Below, piece after piece: positions 1 to 13,900 of a DNA stretch of 64,000 nucleotides (position 1 is its first letter; every line of letters starts with the position of its first letter). The stretch is from Lichtheimia corymbifera B2541. Lineage: Eukaryota > Mucoromycota > Mucoromycetes > Mucorales > Lichtheimiaceae. Under the pieces are notes generated by a model. The model had not been told where the DNA came from. It searched no databases and saw nothing but the letters and a program-made list of their open reading frames with translations. The position numbers were made by a program, and so were the translations under genes. The DNA lies in NCBI GenBank assembly GCA_000697475.1, contig JNEU01001131.1:186001-250000 (forward strand), read 5' to 3'.

Positions 1-299
1 TACCAGATATTTGGACCACTGGCGGATGGCATGATTGTGAGTCGGCATGCATTAGGAAGCATGGTGAGGAATACCGCCATTTCAGCACATCAAGCATGTC
101 GAGTCGTTACCGATACCTACACACGCCCATACGTTGTACGAAAGCAATTCATTGAAGAAATGCTTCATCGACATCGAAGCAAAATGCAGCTTTCAGAGTA
201 TGTTATAACAATACTCATCATTGATCGTAGTAGCGGTTACTTATAATGAACATATATTTTAGGTTCTACGCTGAAATGTTCTCAGGAAAAGACACTTGA
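1..299 (+). CDS. 3' end of unrecognised protein gene (partial)
   Basis: The frame is open from base 1 to 197. A GTATGT donor at 198 and an acceptor ending at 262 join it in phase to a last exon 263-299 that ends in TGA. The visible C-terminal part (about 78 residues) is basic and helical-looking, with the segment FGPLADGMIVSRHALG near the window edge and the end FYAEMFSGKDT. I do not recognise the family and assign no function. The 5' part lies outside the window. The alternative, a chance ORF, is less likely because splicing keeps phase and gives a sensible stop. Confidence 0.5.
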
Positions 300-693
300 T
301 CTTGATTCAACACGGACATTATCTGTAGACGACCGCACCTTTTATACATCCCTAATCCCGTAGCGCAGAATACGCCTATTATTAATCAATTCTCCTGTCA
401 TCAGCATCATACATCAATATATCAGCTCTACACTATTCGATAATAAGATCGTCAGAAGCGACATACTCAATGAGAAACTTGCATGAATCTTGTATCACCG
501 GAACCAGTCTAGTCGTGTGAACTGATGGAGCACGGGCCATATTAAGTTTGCTCGGTCCGATAGGATGGGAATCTCAATCAGCTGTTTGTGTTGATGGTGT
601 TATCGATTACATCTTTTTATAAACTACCAACATCCTCGTCATCATTTGATTCTTCTTTTTTCTTTTTGCGTCGTATGCAAGTTTGATATCAAC
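300..693. other. intergenic, promoter region of the alpha-glucosidase
   Basis: No coding potential seen. The last 90 bases before the ATG at 694 are T/C-rich (TTCTTCTTTTTTCTTTTTGC around 650-669), a common fungal promoter or 5' leader composition. No clear TATA box was identified. Confidence 0.5.
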
Positions 694-3600
694 ATGAGAT
701 GCATACTACTTTTTACATTGTGGATGATCCTCTTATGGTTGCCATGTAATGGCCAACACCATGACGACCAGCAATTTGTGATGGTTGCTTCCAATCAGTC
801 GGAATATCCTGGCAAGTGACGATCCGCACCACAACCAGTTGCATAGTGGTCTAATGACCGATGGTTCCGCATTGGACATGTAATAGAAAAAGGCTACATG
901 GTGAAACAAGTTATTCCCACTGATACTGGCTTGGAGATCCCACTTGCTGTCATCCCCAGTAGACCCATCCATGGCAAAACGATTCAGCATCTAGTGGCTG
1001 AAGTCGATTTTGAAACCAGTGAACGCTTACACGTAAAGGTAAAAAGCATACATATTGCGTATTATACTGCTGAAAAAGGATCCAACACGCGTTGTTTACA
1101 AATAGATACGTGATCAAGACCACAAGCAAGTGCCCGTACCTGATTCACCACAAGGATTGCAGCGTCCAAAGCTAGATACAGCTGCTTCTGCATTGGAACG
1201 TAATTATGACTTTACGTATACCGACAACCCATTTGGCTTTCAAGTGATTCGTGCATCCGACCAAGCTGTTTTATTTGACACACGTCATCTTCCCCTGGTG
1301 TTCGAAGACCAATATTTAGAAATTTCAACATCCATATCGGAGGACACAAACATTTATGGGTTCGGGGAAACACCCTTAAAACACTTGAAGCGTCAAAAAG
1401 GAGTAGGTTGTTGCGGGGGTGGCTTTTGAGCTGATTACTGATAATGCACATGCAGAGCATAACAACTCTTTTTGCACGTGATGCACCTTGTCCGTACGTA
1501 TATTACGATCATCAACGTGCATATAATCATTCATACATATGCGATATTATTATAGGTTCAATGAAAACATATATGGCACGCATCCCTTCTATATGGAAAT
1601 CCACGATGGCAAAGCACATGGTGTCCTTCTCTTGAATGCTCATGGCCAAGACGTGTTTCTGAACAAGGATCGTATCACGTGGAAGGTGATTGGAGGTGTT
1701 CTCGAGTTCTACTTTTTCGTGCCTGAAGATAACAAGCCTAACTCGGTGATGCGCGCATACACAGACCTTGTTGGTAAACCTATGATGATTGGTACGTACA
1801 ATACTCAAAGGAATTGTATGTATACTAATGCATTTGCCTCTTGTATAAGCACATTGGATGCTTGGATGGCAGCATTGTCGATGGGGCTATCACGATATCG
1901 AAGAAGTGGAAGCTGTTATCAAAGGCTATAAAGATCATTCAATCCCATGTAAGAGTTCCATTTTTTTAAGGCGACATTGTGATTGACCATCTTTTGATGT
2001 GATAGTGGAAGTGAAGTGGATCGATATCGGTTTGTATCGAATGATGAAGCTGTAGTAGCTTGATGATATTAATTCCTCGTTGCATTACAGATTACATGGA
2101 TACGTTCAAGGATTTCACGTTTGATCCACAGCATTTCCCGGAACACAAAATGCGTGCTCTCAGCGACACATTGCATCAAAATAAGCAACGTATGGTGGTG
2201 ATAGTGGACGCAGGCAAGGCAGCGTTTAGCAACTATGGTCCTTATAGTCGAGGTAGAGAACTCGATGTCTTTATGAAAAATCCTGATGGATCAGATTATG
2301 TCGGCCAAGTATGGCCTGGGTATACCGGTAATACATACGAGTACGATATTGATACAAATAGCCACACGCTTATGCCTTACATTACATTAGTTTTCCCTGA
2401 TTGGTTCCATCCTAATGCAAGCACCTACTGGGACTACGAGGTGGCTTCATGGCTGGATAGGCTTAATTTGGATGGGCTGTGGATTGACATGGATGAGCCG
2501 TCATCCTTTTGTTTGGGATCGTGTGGAACAGACAAGCTTGACCAGTTACCCCCCGCTTTTGAACCATGGACACTTCCCGAGGATGTTCAACAACAAATTC
2601 ACAAGGAGCAAAGGGATGCATTACATGCAATGGCTGAGAAGATTTCTGTGAAAGAGACACGAGATCTTTTGTATCCTAAATATGCCATCAGGAATGGTGA
2701 AGGTGATCTCTCGGAGAAAACGGTTGCCATGACCGCGTACCATTATGGAGATATCGCTCATTATGATCTACATTCTCTTTATGGCCATGCTGAATGCAGT
2801 TTAACGCGTCAGGTAAAGTACATATATAAAATGTCGGCCGAGGTTCATTGTGATGGTCGGCGTTGTTTAGGAGAGAAAGATTTCTCATTTCATTCTCTAT
2901 TATTATGATTCATTGTGTGTGTGTAGGCGATGATCAAGCATAGAAGCAACGAACGTCCCTTTATCCTGAGCAGATCGACATTCTCTGGGTAAGTCAAACA
3001 ACTTTACAAATTCACTTGAATGACCGAAAAAGCGCATGCGCTCACAATCAAGGGATGATATCGGGTAAATAGATCGGGCCAATACAGCGGACATTGGACA
3101 GGTGCGTTGTGTGTGAGTTTGAGTGGTGCTTTTACTCTCTTGCTGATGATGATGCAACAACGATAGGTGACAACTGGTCAACATGGATCCAGCTCAAAAC
3201 TTCGATCATTGATATCTTCAACGTACAAATGTTCGGCATCTCCTATTCAGGAGCAGATATTTGTGGCTTTAATGGCAATGCGACTGAAGAGCTGTGTACA
3301 CGTTGGCTGGAACTTGGTGCTTTTTATCCATTTGCTCGTAATCATAATGGTAAGAAACGTTTTATAATAAAGCATGTGCGCGTACGTACGTACGTACGAC
3401 ATGCCCAATGCAACGATCTCTTTTGTGTGACCCATTAATAATTATCTTTGGTTAGTGAAAGGAGCGGTTTCTCAAGCACCCTACGAATGGGAATCAGCAG
3501 CTGAAGCCCTACGCAAAGCCCTTGCCATACGTTACGCTTTACTCCCATATTTGTATACTGTCTTCGAAGAATCGCATCGAGTTGGTACAGGCGTGTGGAG

Positions 3601-4267
3601 GCCGCTTATTTTCGAGTATCCTCATGTGAACGATTTTGCGGATCATGCAACGCAAGTGCTTGTTGGAAAAGACGTTCTCTTGTCGCCTGTATTATATCAA
3701 GGAGCAACAACGGTGGATGCAAAGTTTCCATCTGGTGTATGGTATGATTGGTATACTTACGAACGTATCCATGTGTCTCAAGATGCACCCTATGAGACAT
3801 ACACGCTGGATGCTCCATTGACACATATCCCTGTTCATGTACGAGGAGGTGCTATTCTTCCACTGAAGCGACCTGAAATGCTGGTAGAGGATACATTTTC
3901 TCATCCCTATACCTTATTGATTGCTTTGGATGAAAACGAGGAGGCATTAGGAAGACTCTACATGGACGACGGGCACTCAATCCACCAATCGCATGTATCC
4001 AACATTGTGTTTTCCTTTTCTCAGGATGGCGTACTGCATGCCCAGGGTGAATTTGCATATCATCATGGATCGGAAACAACAATCAAAAGTATCCAGATTG
4101 TCGGCAAGATGTATTCAACTGCCACCTATCAATCCAATGCCAATGAAGACAGCTCTTTTAAAAGCTATAGGCTTACGAACCAAGCTCACACATCTTCCTC
4201 CATCCTAGAGAATGCTGATATTCCCCTTGCCGATGGGCCATTCACTATTCGTTTTGACCAGCAATAA
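694..4267 (+). CDS. secreted GH31 alpha-glucosidase
   Basis: Glycoside hydrolase family 31, predicted to release glucose from alpha-glucans or maltose outside the cell. I read 12 exons: 694-811, 887-1038, 1106-1402, 1456-1493, 1556-1791, 1850-1948, 2006-2029, 2091-2812, 2927-2988, 3073-3101, 3167-3349 and 3456-4267. They sum to 923 codons plus stop, normal for the family. The first exon encodes a signal peptide (MRCILLFTLWMILLWL). Family landmarks are YGFGE, NIYGTHPFYM, WQHCRWGY, WIDIDYMD, the nucleophile motif WIDMDEPSSF and the acid/base region HWTGDNWSTW. Intron 1 has a GC donor (GCAAGT at 812): the only GT nearby would break the frame. Exon 7 is only 24 nt. The family is certain; the exact substrate is not. 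Confidence 0.93.
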
Positions 4268-4355
4268 AATCAACAACATATCTTCCTTTTTCATGCAGTG
4301 AACAAAAATCACATAGATGATGTCAAAGTGTTTGCGTGTGTGTGTGTTGTTGTTG

Positions 4356-5117
4356 TCATAGCCTCTTGGTGTAAGGGTCAGTATTTAATACGCCCGCAGT
4401 GAGTGGAATTAAAGCAGAGCAAGTTGGTAGTGATGGTGCAGGAAATGGGGTATCCTTGGTAACGAGAGGTGGTTGCTGATAATGACGATGGTGATGATAT
4501 GTAGGGGAGGAAAAAGATGGTAGAGAAGAGGATGTACTAACGAAAGGTAGGGAAGGAGCTGAAGTTGGGACTGTAGTAGTATTGGTGCTGTTAGTGGTAG
4601 TGGGTTGCTGCTGTTCAACATAAGGAAGACTGGAAATGGATCCATCATCAGGGTCTTGGTTCATTTCTTGTGATAACGTTGCAAGGCGATAAACCCGCAT
4701 AACCCGTTCTTGTGGAGACATCCGTGTTGAGTCGTTTGCTTTTGGCTCATGCACCTTAAAATGTCGTCGTAAATTACTAATAACAGCAAAACCTCGATTG
4801 CATCCGGGGCTAAAGAACAATAGCTGTAAGTAATCTGATCACCTATTAGGCGTTCCAAAGGTAATAACTCACAAATGGCATACGAATGGCTTTTCGCCTG
4901 TGTGTGTATAAATATGGGGTTGCAATGCACTTGGCTTGGTAAAACTCTTTTCGCAATAGGAGCATTGATAAAGCCTTTTTCTTTTGTTGTTACTGCCTTG
5001 ATATGAATGAATGGAACCGTGAAGCATATTGCCATCATGGGATGGTGGTGATGGTGGTGGCGATACTGAAGGCGAGGAGCCAGCATATGTGTTAGAGCAT
5101 GGTGGTGTTGGAATCAT
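4356..5117 (-). CDS. C2H2 zinc-finger transcription factor
   Basis: Two exons, 5117-4873 and 4809-4356, are joined by an intron with donor GTGAGT and acceptor TTCTTTAG; together 232 codons plus stop. The splice rebuilds the second finger exactly (C-x4-C as in CHFPGC). Finger 1 runs from [10 protein letters not shown] to HIYTH, followed by the linker TGEKPF; finger 2 ends in [11 protein letters not shown] Pro/Ser-rich segment precedes the fingers and a Thr/Ser/Pro-rich tail follows, as in many fungal regulators. The start is the first ATG in frame (MIPTPPC). An additional upstream exon within 5240-5566 cannot be excluded. It lies tail-to-tail with the alpha-glucosidase, 88 bp apart. DNA targets are unknown. 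Confidence 0.8.
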
Positions 5118-6713
5118 AAGGCGATAGTAGTAAAAAGAGAAGCAACCGGCAGCAGACAAAAAGATATGCGTGTAATTGGAGATATTTAAGAAGCGTCTAG
5201 AAAGAAAGAGGAAAAAGTAATGCGCACATTTTCCACTCTTTATATATTTGTGTCATAGGTATTCAGAGCTGACGGGATAAGGGATGGGATAGCAGCAGCA
5301 GTGGTGATGACATGATCGTCATGCCGCCAGTTTACCATACTGTGTATGGGATCGTCGTCGATGTTGTGATATGCGAGAGCCACATGTGTCCTGCTCAGTA
5401 TGTAAGGATCTCGTGGGTGACGCAGTCGCATGTTCGGTGTGAGTGTGGCATTCGATTGCTTTTTTCCATAGAGTTGGGGGACGAGGGGGGTTTTAGAGTG
5501 GGAGAGGCTGGTAAGGATAAGCCTTTGAATAGCATATCTCTCTCTTTCTCTCTGCAAGGGAAGCATTCATTTCCCCTTTTCCTCATGTTCACCTCTTAGT
5601 ACTAAGCCATGAGCCATATATCTTAATTCTGCTGCTCCATGATCGATGTTTCGTGCACACGCATAACCCTCCTATGATTTATCCGTGAGCCAAGCAGTTG
5701 GCATGGCACTAAATTGTCTTTCTTCTCGTTTGCTTCCCTCACATAGTTACAGTTAAGCGCCCTGAATATACTTTTATTCTCCTTTTGTTTTCCAGGGAGG
5801 TCAATAATGTAACCAATTCAGGCAGGCCATGTACGATCCTTCTTCATCGTCTTTTCGTAATGATGATCGTTTTTGCTTTCACCTTTACATTAATGACAAA
5901 ACCACTTTGATCCATAACAATAAGATTTTCATCATTCCCAAATACGAAACATTTGTGGTAACGTCGTTAGTTGGTGTGACAAGACGCGTGTATCTGACAC
6001 ATATTGTGAAAAAAGCTGTTCCTCTACTTGTTCACGGGCCCAGCACCAGTTGCCCGCCATCAATGCATATTGGGGTCTCATGTTACACACAACGAAAGAT
6101 CCTGTGTGTTCTCTTCTCCGTGTGCCCACTACCCTTTTTTTTTTTTTTTTGCTTTGTATTTGTTGCTTGAGTCATATCCCCTAAAGAATATGACTCTAGC
6201 ATTGGCGTACTGCAAAACGGAGGATTAAGGTAGCACTCATTTTACGGGAGGGGTTGGATATATGGGCCAAGGGATTGGCCGAGCAGTGCCGAATAGCGTA
6301 CGAGTAAAATGAATATAAGAATCGTGATTAACGTAAATAGTAGTATTCTCACAAATCAAGATCATGTCTGACCTAATATGTAAAGTTGCCGAGCCAAATG
6401 ACAATGAGAAGCTGGGTTTTCTCATTTCGATTACTGTTTGTGCGTGTGCATTTGTCCAACCAGAATTGTCCACTCCGTAGAACGCTATCCTGTCTACTCA
6501 CTTGATATATGTGTGTGTGTGTGCCCTCATCCCAGTTTTCAGCCCCCCCCCAACTCCTTTAGGCCTTGGACCAGGAGAATGGTAACGTACACGTGAGGAG
6601 CACGACGACTAGATGCTATAAACAAAACAGCTTGTTGACACACTAGGGGGTGGTTTTATGTTCTCCTCTCTGGTCATCAGCCACAAACATCATCTACCCC
6701 CACCGCGTCAATG

Positions 6714-6767
<54 letters not shown>

Positions 6768-9700
6768 CAAAATTGAGCCATAATGCTTCGGGGACAAAGT
6801 GTGTGAAAGGGAAAGGTCCCAATCTGCAGTCAGACCCCTTATTATAGCACATGATGCATGCCTCTGGTGGGTTGGATCAAAACATTATCATCCTCTCTAT
6901 GCCATTCCTCCCACCGAAAGAAAGATGTATGTGCACACCGCCAACATCACAATGTATTCTGCGATCAAGAAGGGTGGATGGTTGTACACACTCATGCAAG
7001 ATCGTATGTGTCATCGGGATCCTTATTCTGGTTTCGTTTTCTTGTACGACACAAGATGACAAGGACATCTTGGTTGCCCAAACGCATATATGCAATCTCA
7101 GAACCAAGCCCCCATCCAGTGTTGACCCACTACGAATGAATCAATATCCCTATCCTATACAGATAAAAATGTTGTTAAGTGTATATATGCATCACTTTAA
7201 GCATAATTAATCATCAGGAGTATGCAGTGACGTTGGGGGGGTGTTGCTCATACTATTAGCCATTATCGCGTTGCTTTGAACCAAGCTTTCGGGGATAAAC
7301 ATTTGATAACCTCAAGTAACCGAAATTGCATTACATAACAATATTACCGAATCCACCAGCCGATTTAATAAATATAATACAGAATCGTATCCTTACGTAT
7401 TGCATCTCATCGACTCGTAATCCAATGGAGCCTCATATTGTGCTTTTCTCATTTGGTTTAAAGCATGCAGAAAAGTATTGGTGCCATTTTCAGAGTTATA
7501 GTTAAGACGCAGCATCAAACCAGTTTCAAAGAGTCGAAAGGGGATATACGTACGATCATCGTTCTTGCTATTTTACTGATAAAGGTAATCGCTTCCAACA
7601 ACAAGGCTGCCCTACATATGTAACATTGAACTTGTGCTACAACCGCTGCTGTTATCATCCATCGTTTGCCTGCGTTTTTGTCAACCCTTACCACCCCCCA
7701 AAAAACAATTCTCATACGCAACTTTGCACAACACCTACACGCTTTGGTCATGAGAACAAAGCATGGATTTCACACAAAACAAACGATCGTGTCGAACCTT
7801 CCTCAACAAGTTGGTCTTATGTTGCACACATCGGATCGTTTTTCCACGCCTTCGGAATCCGATGCCGTTGATGAATGGTGGGTGGACGTGAAACGCATTG
7901 CTCCCATCATGGATGATCGATTTTGATCTTGATTTTCCATACTGGTGGTCACGATTGAACGATCTATCAGGTTGCTATACGCACGAGCCTGTCGTTTTTT
8001 CTCCTTGATCAAAGGGCATCTTTGTATTCTCTATCCTTCCGATCATCGATTTACCGCGCACGATGAAGGGCTGTTTTAGTTGTAGATCGATCACACCTGC
8101 TACATATTGATCCCATGATGGTGGTATCTGTCAAGCTTAATACCACAATCGTGTCAATGGCTATGTTCCACGAACATGCAAATGGTACATATTGTAAGCC
8201 TAGGACAAGCATGTACGTGCACGCAAGATGCTAATCGTATGTATACATATATACACAATAATGGGTCTTTGCAAACTGTGATGATGCTGATGCTGCATGT
8301 GTGATTGTACATACATAAGAGTTGGCTCGTCGACTTGCAATTGGCCCCATGACACAGGCCTGGATCGTCCTTGTAGAGGTCTGTTGTACAACTTTTCGTT
8401 GTCCTGCGCTCATACCACATTGTCGTACTGCATTCCTTGATGATGGTAAACAATTGCAGTGAATCAATATTCACGTTTCCTTCGCCGTTGTTGACGCCGA
8501 ATGAGTCGTTTTCGCTGATGCTGATGTGATCGTTATTTTAGCTGTGGCGCATCATATCCGATTCAATTGCAACTCGCTGTTGTAAAACTTTGTCGTGAGA
8601 GCATTGTTGACGAAGATGCAGGAGATGATGACGGCGATGCATGGACCCCAATCCTTGCAGCTGCTGGATTCATAGTGTTGGGTAATTGGCTTTGTCCGTG
8701 GTCCCCTGCCAACATAGCTATGTATGTAATCTTTTTCTCCTTGGCATTCGTCATCCACTGCTCTAAGCTACACTTGACTTTTAATGTAGCAAGATGAAGA
8801 TTCATCCCGAGAACTTTTCTCATTATCTTAGCAAGCAGCACAGCCCATACTCCATGCAGTATCGAGCTTGCAGTTTAGCACACACAATCACTGCAGGTGA
8901 CTTGGTGGTATATGCGTAGTACTAATCCCCTAAACAAAGTATCGATACCCTTGCTGCATCTCATTTCGAATCTTAGAATTTTGGTTGGGCAGGAGAAACG
9001 ACATGTCAATATCATCTGAGCAAAGCATGTGGTAGGTTGAATGAGGAGAGAGAGAACCCCGTGACCAAATAGGCAAAAGTGCGATCGTTTACAGACATGC
9101 ATAACCCAGATTTGGCGCGAAAGGGAGGGTCCAACAAGTTGAAAGAAAAGGAGGCGGGTTGGTTAGGCTTAGTTTAAGCTTTTGCGCGGTATAAAGAAGA
9201 TGGGGGTTCATAATGCTTTCCCTCGAGGTTAGGGCAACACTACAAGCACTTGTATCTCATACATATCCTGTGCTGTCGGGCCAACGAAAACCTGAAACTT
9301 GCATACATGTTATCAATGTTAGCGTATTGGCTGACACGACATCCATCCTTCATTTAGGATTATAATATTATAATCTATATAAGGATCACCTTGCATATAG
9401 GAGGCTTCTCCTGCTATAACATCTCCATCTGCCCTAAATCGACTCTTCTGCCTTTTCGATCATAAAGCATGTATAACACGATGCTGATCAGCGCAACAGT
9501 GCCATTTTGGTGAGGAGACGCTGGTCCATAACCTTACGTGCATATAATTAAGACGTTTAAATCACTTGTACAAATACCAATTGGGGTGCATGTTAAGCAA
9601 GCCAATACTGGACCAAGATATTGTAAGAATGGTCGTACCGTTTTGACACCTTCATGATCTAAACGTAAATGACGGGAGCCTATATGGGCATGTCAAAGCA

Positions 9701-10947
9701 CGTGGTATGGTATCAATTCATATGCGAATGTCTAATTCACTTGCCCTTTATTTTATTTTTCAAGGCTGGTTTTCTCGTTCTCCTCCTCGGAAATCTCCTT
9801 TATAATATTCTTTGATGGTCCATAACAATGCCATCTCAACCCTGTACATGCAGTTTTTTTGTCGACAATGATATACTACACTATATGATTTTTCTCAAAT
9901 GTCACATTTAGCATCTTGGTATGTATGAAAATGCCCACGTTTATAACTCGGTCAACTCCATGATAATGTTGACATGGTGCGTTGCTCCCATTGAAGTAGA
10001 GATAAGCTAAAGCTAACAGTAAACGCGGTCTAATATGATCGCAGCAGGTCACTGTATCTCATCATCTGAATGCGAAATATCCTTTACTGTAATATCGCAG
10101 ATGTCGGTTGAGATCGAAATGGAGGGATTACTGTTCTTGATAGCGGTGACAACAATCGCCATTATAGCACTGGCTAACTTAATCTTCGTCAGGTTCACAT
10201 GAGGTTACCACTAAACGGCATCCGTGATTTATAGTGGATGTCACTTGTTGACCGAAGGAGAGATGCAGTGAATAACCAAGTTATAGTGATACCATCCTTG
10301 CAGTGACACAAGAGTATCGCCGGGTGATGACATGCATGCTCAGTGCGCAAGGAAGGGGATATGTTTTTAGCATCTTGCACATGGGATCAAACATATCGTC
10401 CTAGTCGCACGCTAAACAAGTGCGCTTGTAAAAATACGGACAAGTATGACTGCAACCGCCACACACTTTACTGCTTATATCAATCAGCATAATAATATTT
10501 GCATCAGCTAAAAGTGACGGGCTATAACTTTATGTCAATGAAGTTGATGGGGGATGATGAGACAGCAGATATTATTCAATGTCTAAAAGAGGCATGGGCT
10601 TATTGTATGAGTGTGGATGTTTAGTGGAAAATAAGTATATATCTTATGCATGTGTCACAAGGTAGTAGTCGGATTTTGGGCCATTGTATGTAACCTTTCC
10701 CCTTTTAAACCTCCAAGCAGGCTGCCTGTGCTCCACATCAGGACAAAGGAAGAACAAAAAAAAAAGGCCGCCGAGGATATCAAGTACTCTTTTTTCTTCT
10801 CATCGAACTCAAAGTATATCTAAACTCGTCTCTTGAGAGGTAAGCTATTGATAGTAAACCCTTGGATACCCCTGAACGTACCTCACTCATCTCAGACGTT
10901 TTTGCTCTTGGTTAGACCCATCAACCCCAATCCTCTCCTTTGATACA
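5118..10947. other. 5.8-kb gene-poor region
   Basis: No gene could be supported here. Short open segments exist on the + strand (5829-6170, 6799-7059, 7626-7926, 8567-8797), but none shows a recognisable motif, a convincing chain of phased exons or a plausible length. The last few hundred bases (10740-10947) are probably the promoter and leader of the PH-domain gene, with a pyrimidine-rich stretch near 10780-10800. Decayed genes or unannotated noncoding RNAs are possible. Confidence 0.5.
6716..6767. repeat. (GA)n microsatellite
   Basis: About 25 uninterrupted GA dinucleotides. It lies in the gene-poor stretch and is not inside a supported coding sequence. Confidence 0.98.
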
Positions 10948-13900
10948 ATGACCGACATTGGCTTTGAGAACCTACGAATCTCGGATGGTCCGCACGATCC
11001 TTCTCGAGAACACGATTTACCAGCACCCCCTCAGCCTGCCACTTCAGCCATGCCAGCTCCACCGGGAATAGCCGTCGAAGGCGTCATGTGGCAAGGACAC
11101 GATGAATCGGATGACAGCGACGATGAACAGCCGTTGTCAGTGCCAACGTTTGGTGACAATACACTACCACCACCTCCACCACCACCAATGCATGGGAATC
11201 CATCCACCACCACACGACCCGTATCAGTACGCAACGAGGCTGCTATGCAACGTAACTCCTTTCGACCTACGAGATTCATCAAGGCTGAACAAAAGGGCAA
11301 GGCATCGCCTGCTGCCATTCAAATGATGCCACAAGAAATGGCCACTGTACAGCGAATGTATGAGCATTATCAAGCCAAGGTTTATATGGAAGGATATCTT
11401 TATCGCAAGAGTGAACGTAGCGAGCATGAGGGATGGGTGCGCACTTATGTCGAATTATGTGGTCCAGTATTGACCATGTGGGACGCTGATAAGGACGATC
11501 AAGTTGAAGTGATGCCGCAATACCTCAACATTGCTGACGCTACTGCTGAATACAATGATCAAAGCATGGTTTCTCTCAAGGCCGGTGGTATCAGCCGTCT
11601 TTTGTTCGAGATTGATCCTGACAGCACGAGCCATGACAACCGTAGTGCTGTACTTGATCGATGGATTCGCGCTATTCGATTGTCTTGCTTTGAAGGCGCA
11701 CGTATCCATGAGATTTACACCAAAAAGATCATTATGCGACATAAGAATTCCAGCGAAGATGGCGATGAAGAGGATGATATTCTTGCCAAACCAATCCCCA
11801 AGATGGAAAGCTTTTTGCAAGTACGATTTGCTGGTGTCAACGAATGGCAAAAGTATTGGGTTGTTGTGTCGGATCGTCCCAATACCAAGAAGCTCTTTGG
11901 TAAAAAGTCATCGACTCCTCAACAAGGGCAGCTCCTGTTTTATGAATCCAAAAAAGCAAAGCACCCAATCAAGGTCCTCACTAACGTGTTTCAAGCGTAC
12001 ACCATTTATCCTGAAACACCTCAACTCGCTGATATGGCCACTTTGCTCAAGATTGATGGAACGACAGGAGGATCCAATTCGGATGATAGTGATGAGGGTG
12101 GTGTTCCTGCAAGCGTGTTGATGATGACAACCAATACACGTTATTTGGTACAGTGGCTGGTGGGCGTTTACGACACTTTCAAGCTCTATGGTCGACCATC
12201 CCAGTTATTACGTGATCCAACCAATGCCAATTCGCTCAACTTTGGTGAAACCGTATCGAGCACTCGCCTATTCCTTGAAGTGGATGAAATTAGCGGCATG
12301 GATGTATATGCTGATGGCACTGAAAAGAATCGCATGGCTATGACGGATATTATGCTCAACAAATTCAAACAACCTGCTATTCAACATGTACCTATCAACG
12401 GTGGTGGAATGGGACCGAGAACCAATAGTATGCCTCAGATTGCACAGGGACCTCCTGGTAATAACAACAATGCTCGTGTTCCTCGTCAACGCACGGTCTC
12501 AGCTGATGCCGAAGTACCTATGGCAGGAGGTGCTCCTAATCCAAGAGCAACCATGATGATGAATGCTTATGGTGGCGGTCCTAATCGAACATCCGTGTAT
12601 CCTATGCAAAATCAACCGCCCATGATGCCGCAACAACAACAACAACAACAACATCGAGTCTCGACTATGCCACGTACTCAATCTGGAAAGATCATTTATG
12701 CCAGTGACGACAGCGATGAGGATGAGGATGAAGAAGACGAGAGTGACTCTGAGGATGAAGATGATGACGACGATGATTCAGTATTTGGTGGTGGAGATCA
12801 ACATCATAGCAACGCACACAAAGCCGATAGTAACAAAGCTAGTCCTACAGCAACTCCTACTCCAGCACCTTTACTTGCTGCATCGTCGAGTACGCCATCT
12901 ATCACCGATAAAAATGCCGACTCAGTGAATCACAATGAACATGATGATAAACAAGTCAGCAATGATACCCTGGACAAGCAATCAGACGACAATGAAGCAG
13001 AACAGCCAAAGACATCACCAGCAACGACACCTGCCAAAGCCAAGCAACGACGACCCAATCCTATTAATTCGGATGAGAGCAGCAGCGAGGAAGAGGAAGA
13101 AGAGGAAGACAGCGATGAAGATGATGCAAGTGATGAAGAATATACACCTCATCGACCCAAGTCGCGTTGGCCTACCAACAACAATGCTACATCACGTGCT
13201 AGTGCCATGTCGCCTACACCCATGCAGCAACAGCAACAGCAACCTCAAGGTGATTATCAGCTTCCACCCTTTGAAATTGATCAACAACCCATGATGGATA
13301 TGTACAACCACCCAATGTACCAACAACAGGCGGTGATTGATGAAGATGGACCTATTATTCCTCAATTGGGTGAAGATTTTGCCAATCCACATAGTCTCCT
13401 TGGTTCGGTGAGCAAGACGGATCCACAAGTGACTGTGCGTGATCAAGCCGAGTATGCTAAGGCTACAGGACAACCCCTTGTGAGCATTTCTCAACAGCCA
13501 AAGGATCCCAAGGCCGGCCTTGTTGGTATGATCTCTCAAATTGAACATGACAAGAAGAATCCAAACAAGGGTCGAATGATGGATGCTGAGCGTGAAAGGC
13601 TGATGATGGAACAACAGCAACAACAACAGGCGATGATGGTAAGTGTTAAAGTGGATTTAATCAAGTTGGTTGACTTATGTATATATATATATATTGCTAT
13701 TAGGGTGGGCCAATGATGGGAATGATGGATCCTCGTATGTCGATGATGCCTCCAAATATGATGATGGGCGGCCACAACTCGATGATGATGATGCCTATGA
13801 TGGATCCTCGTATGTCAATGATGCCACCCAACATGATGATGATGCCTATGATGGACCCACGCATGTCAATGATGAATCCGAACATGATGAACAATGGCAA

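Noticed and set aside
5829..6170. 113-codon ORF on the + strand as a gene
   Set aside because: It ends in a poly-Phe run from a T tract and has no recognisable domain or splice partners.
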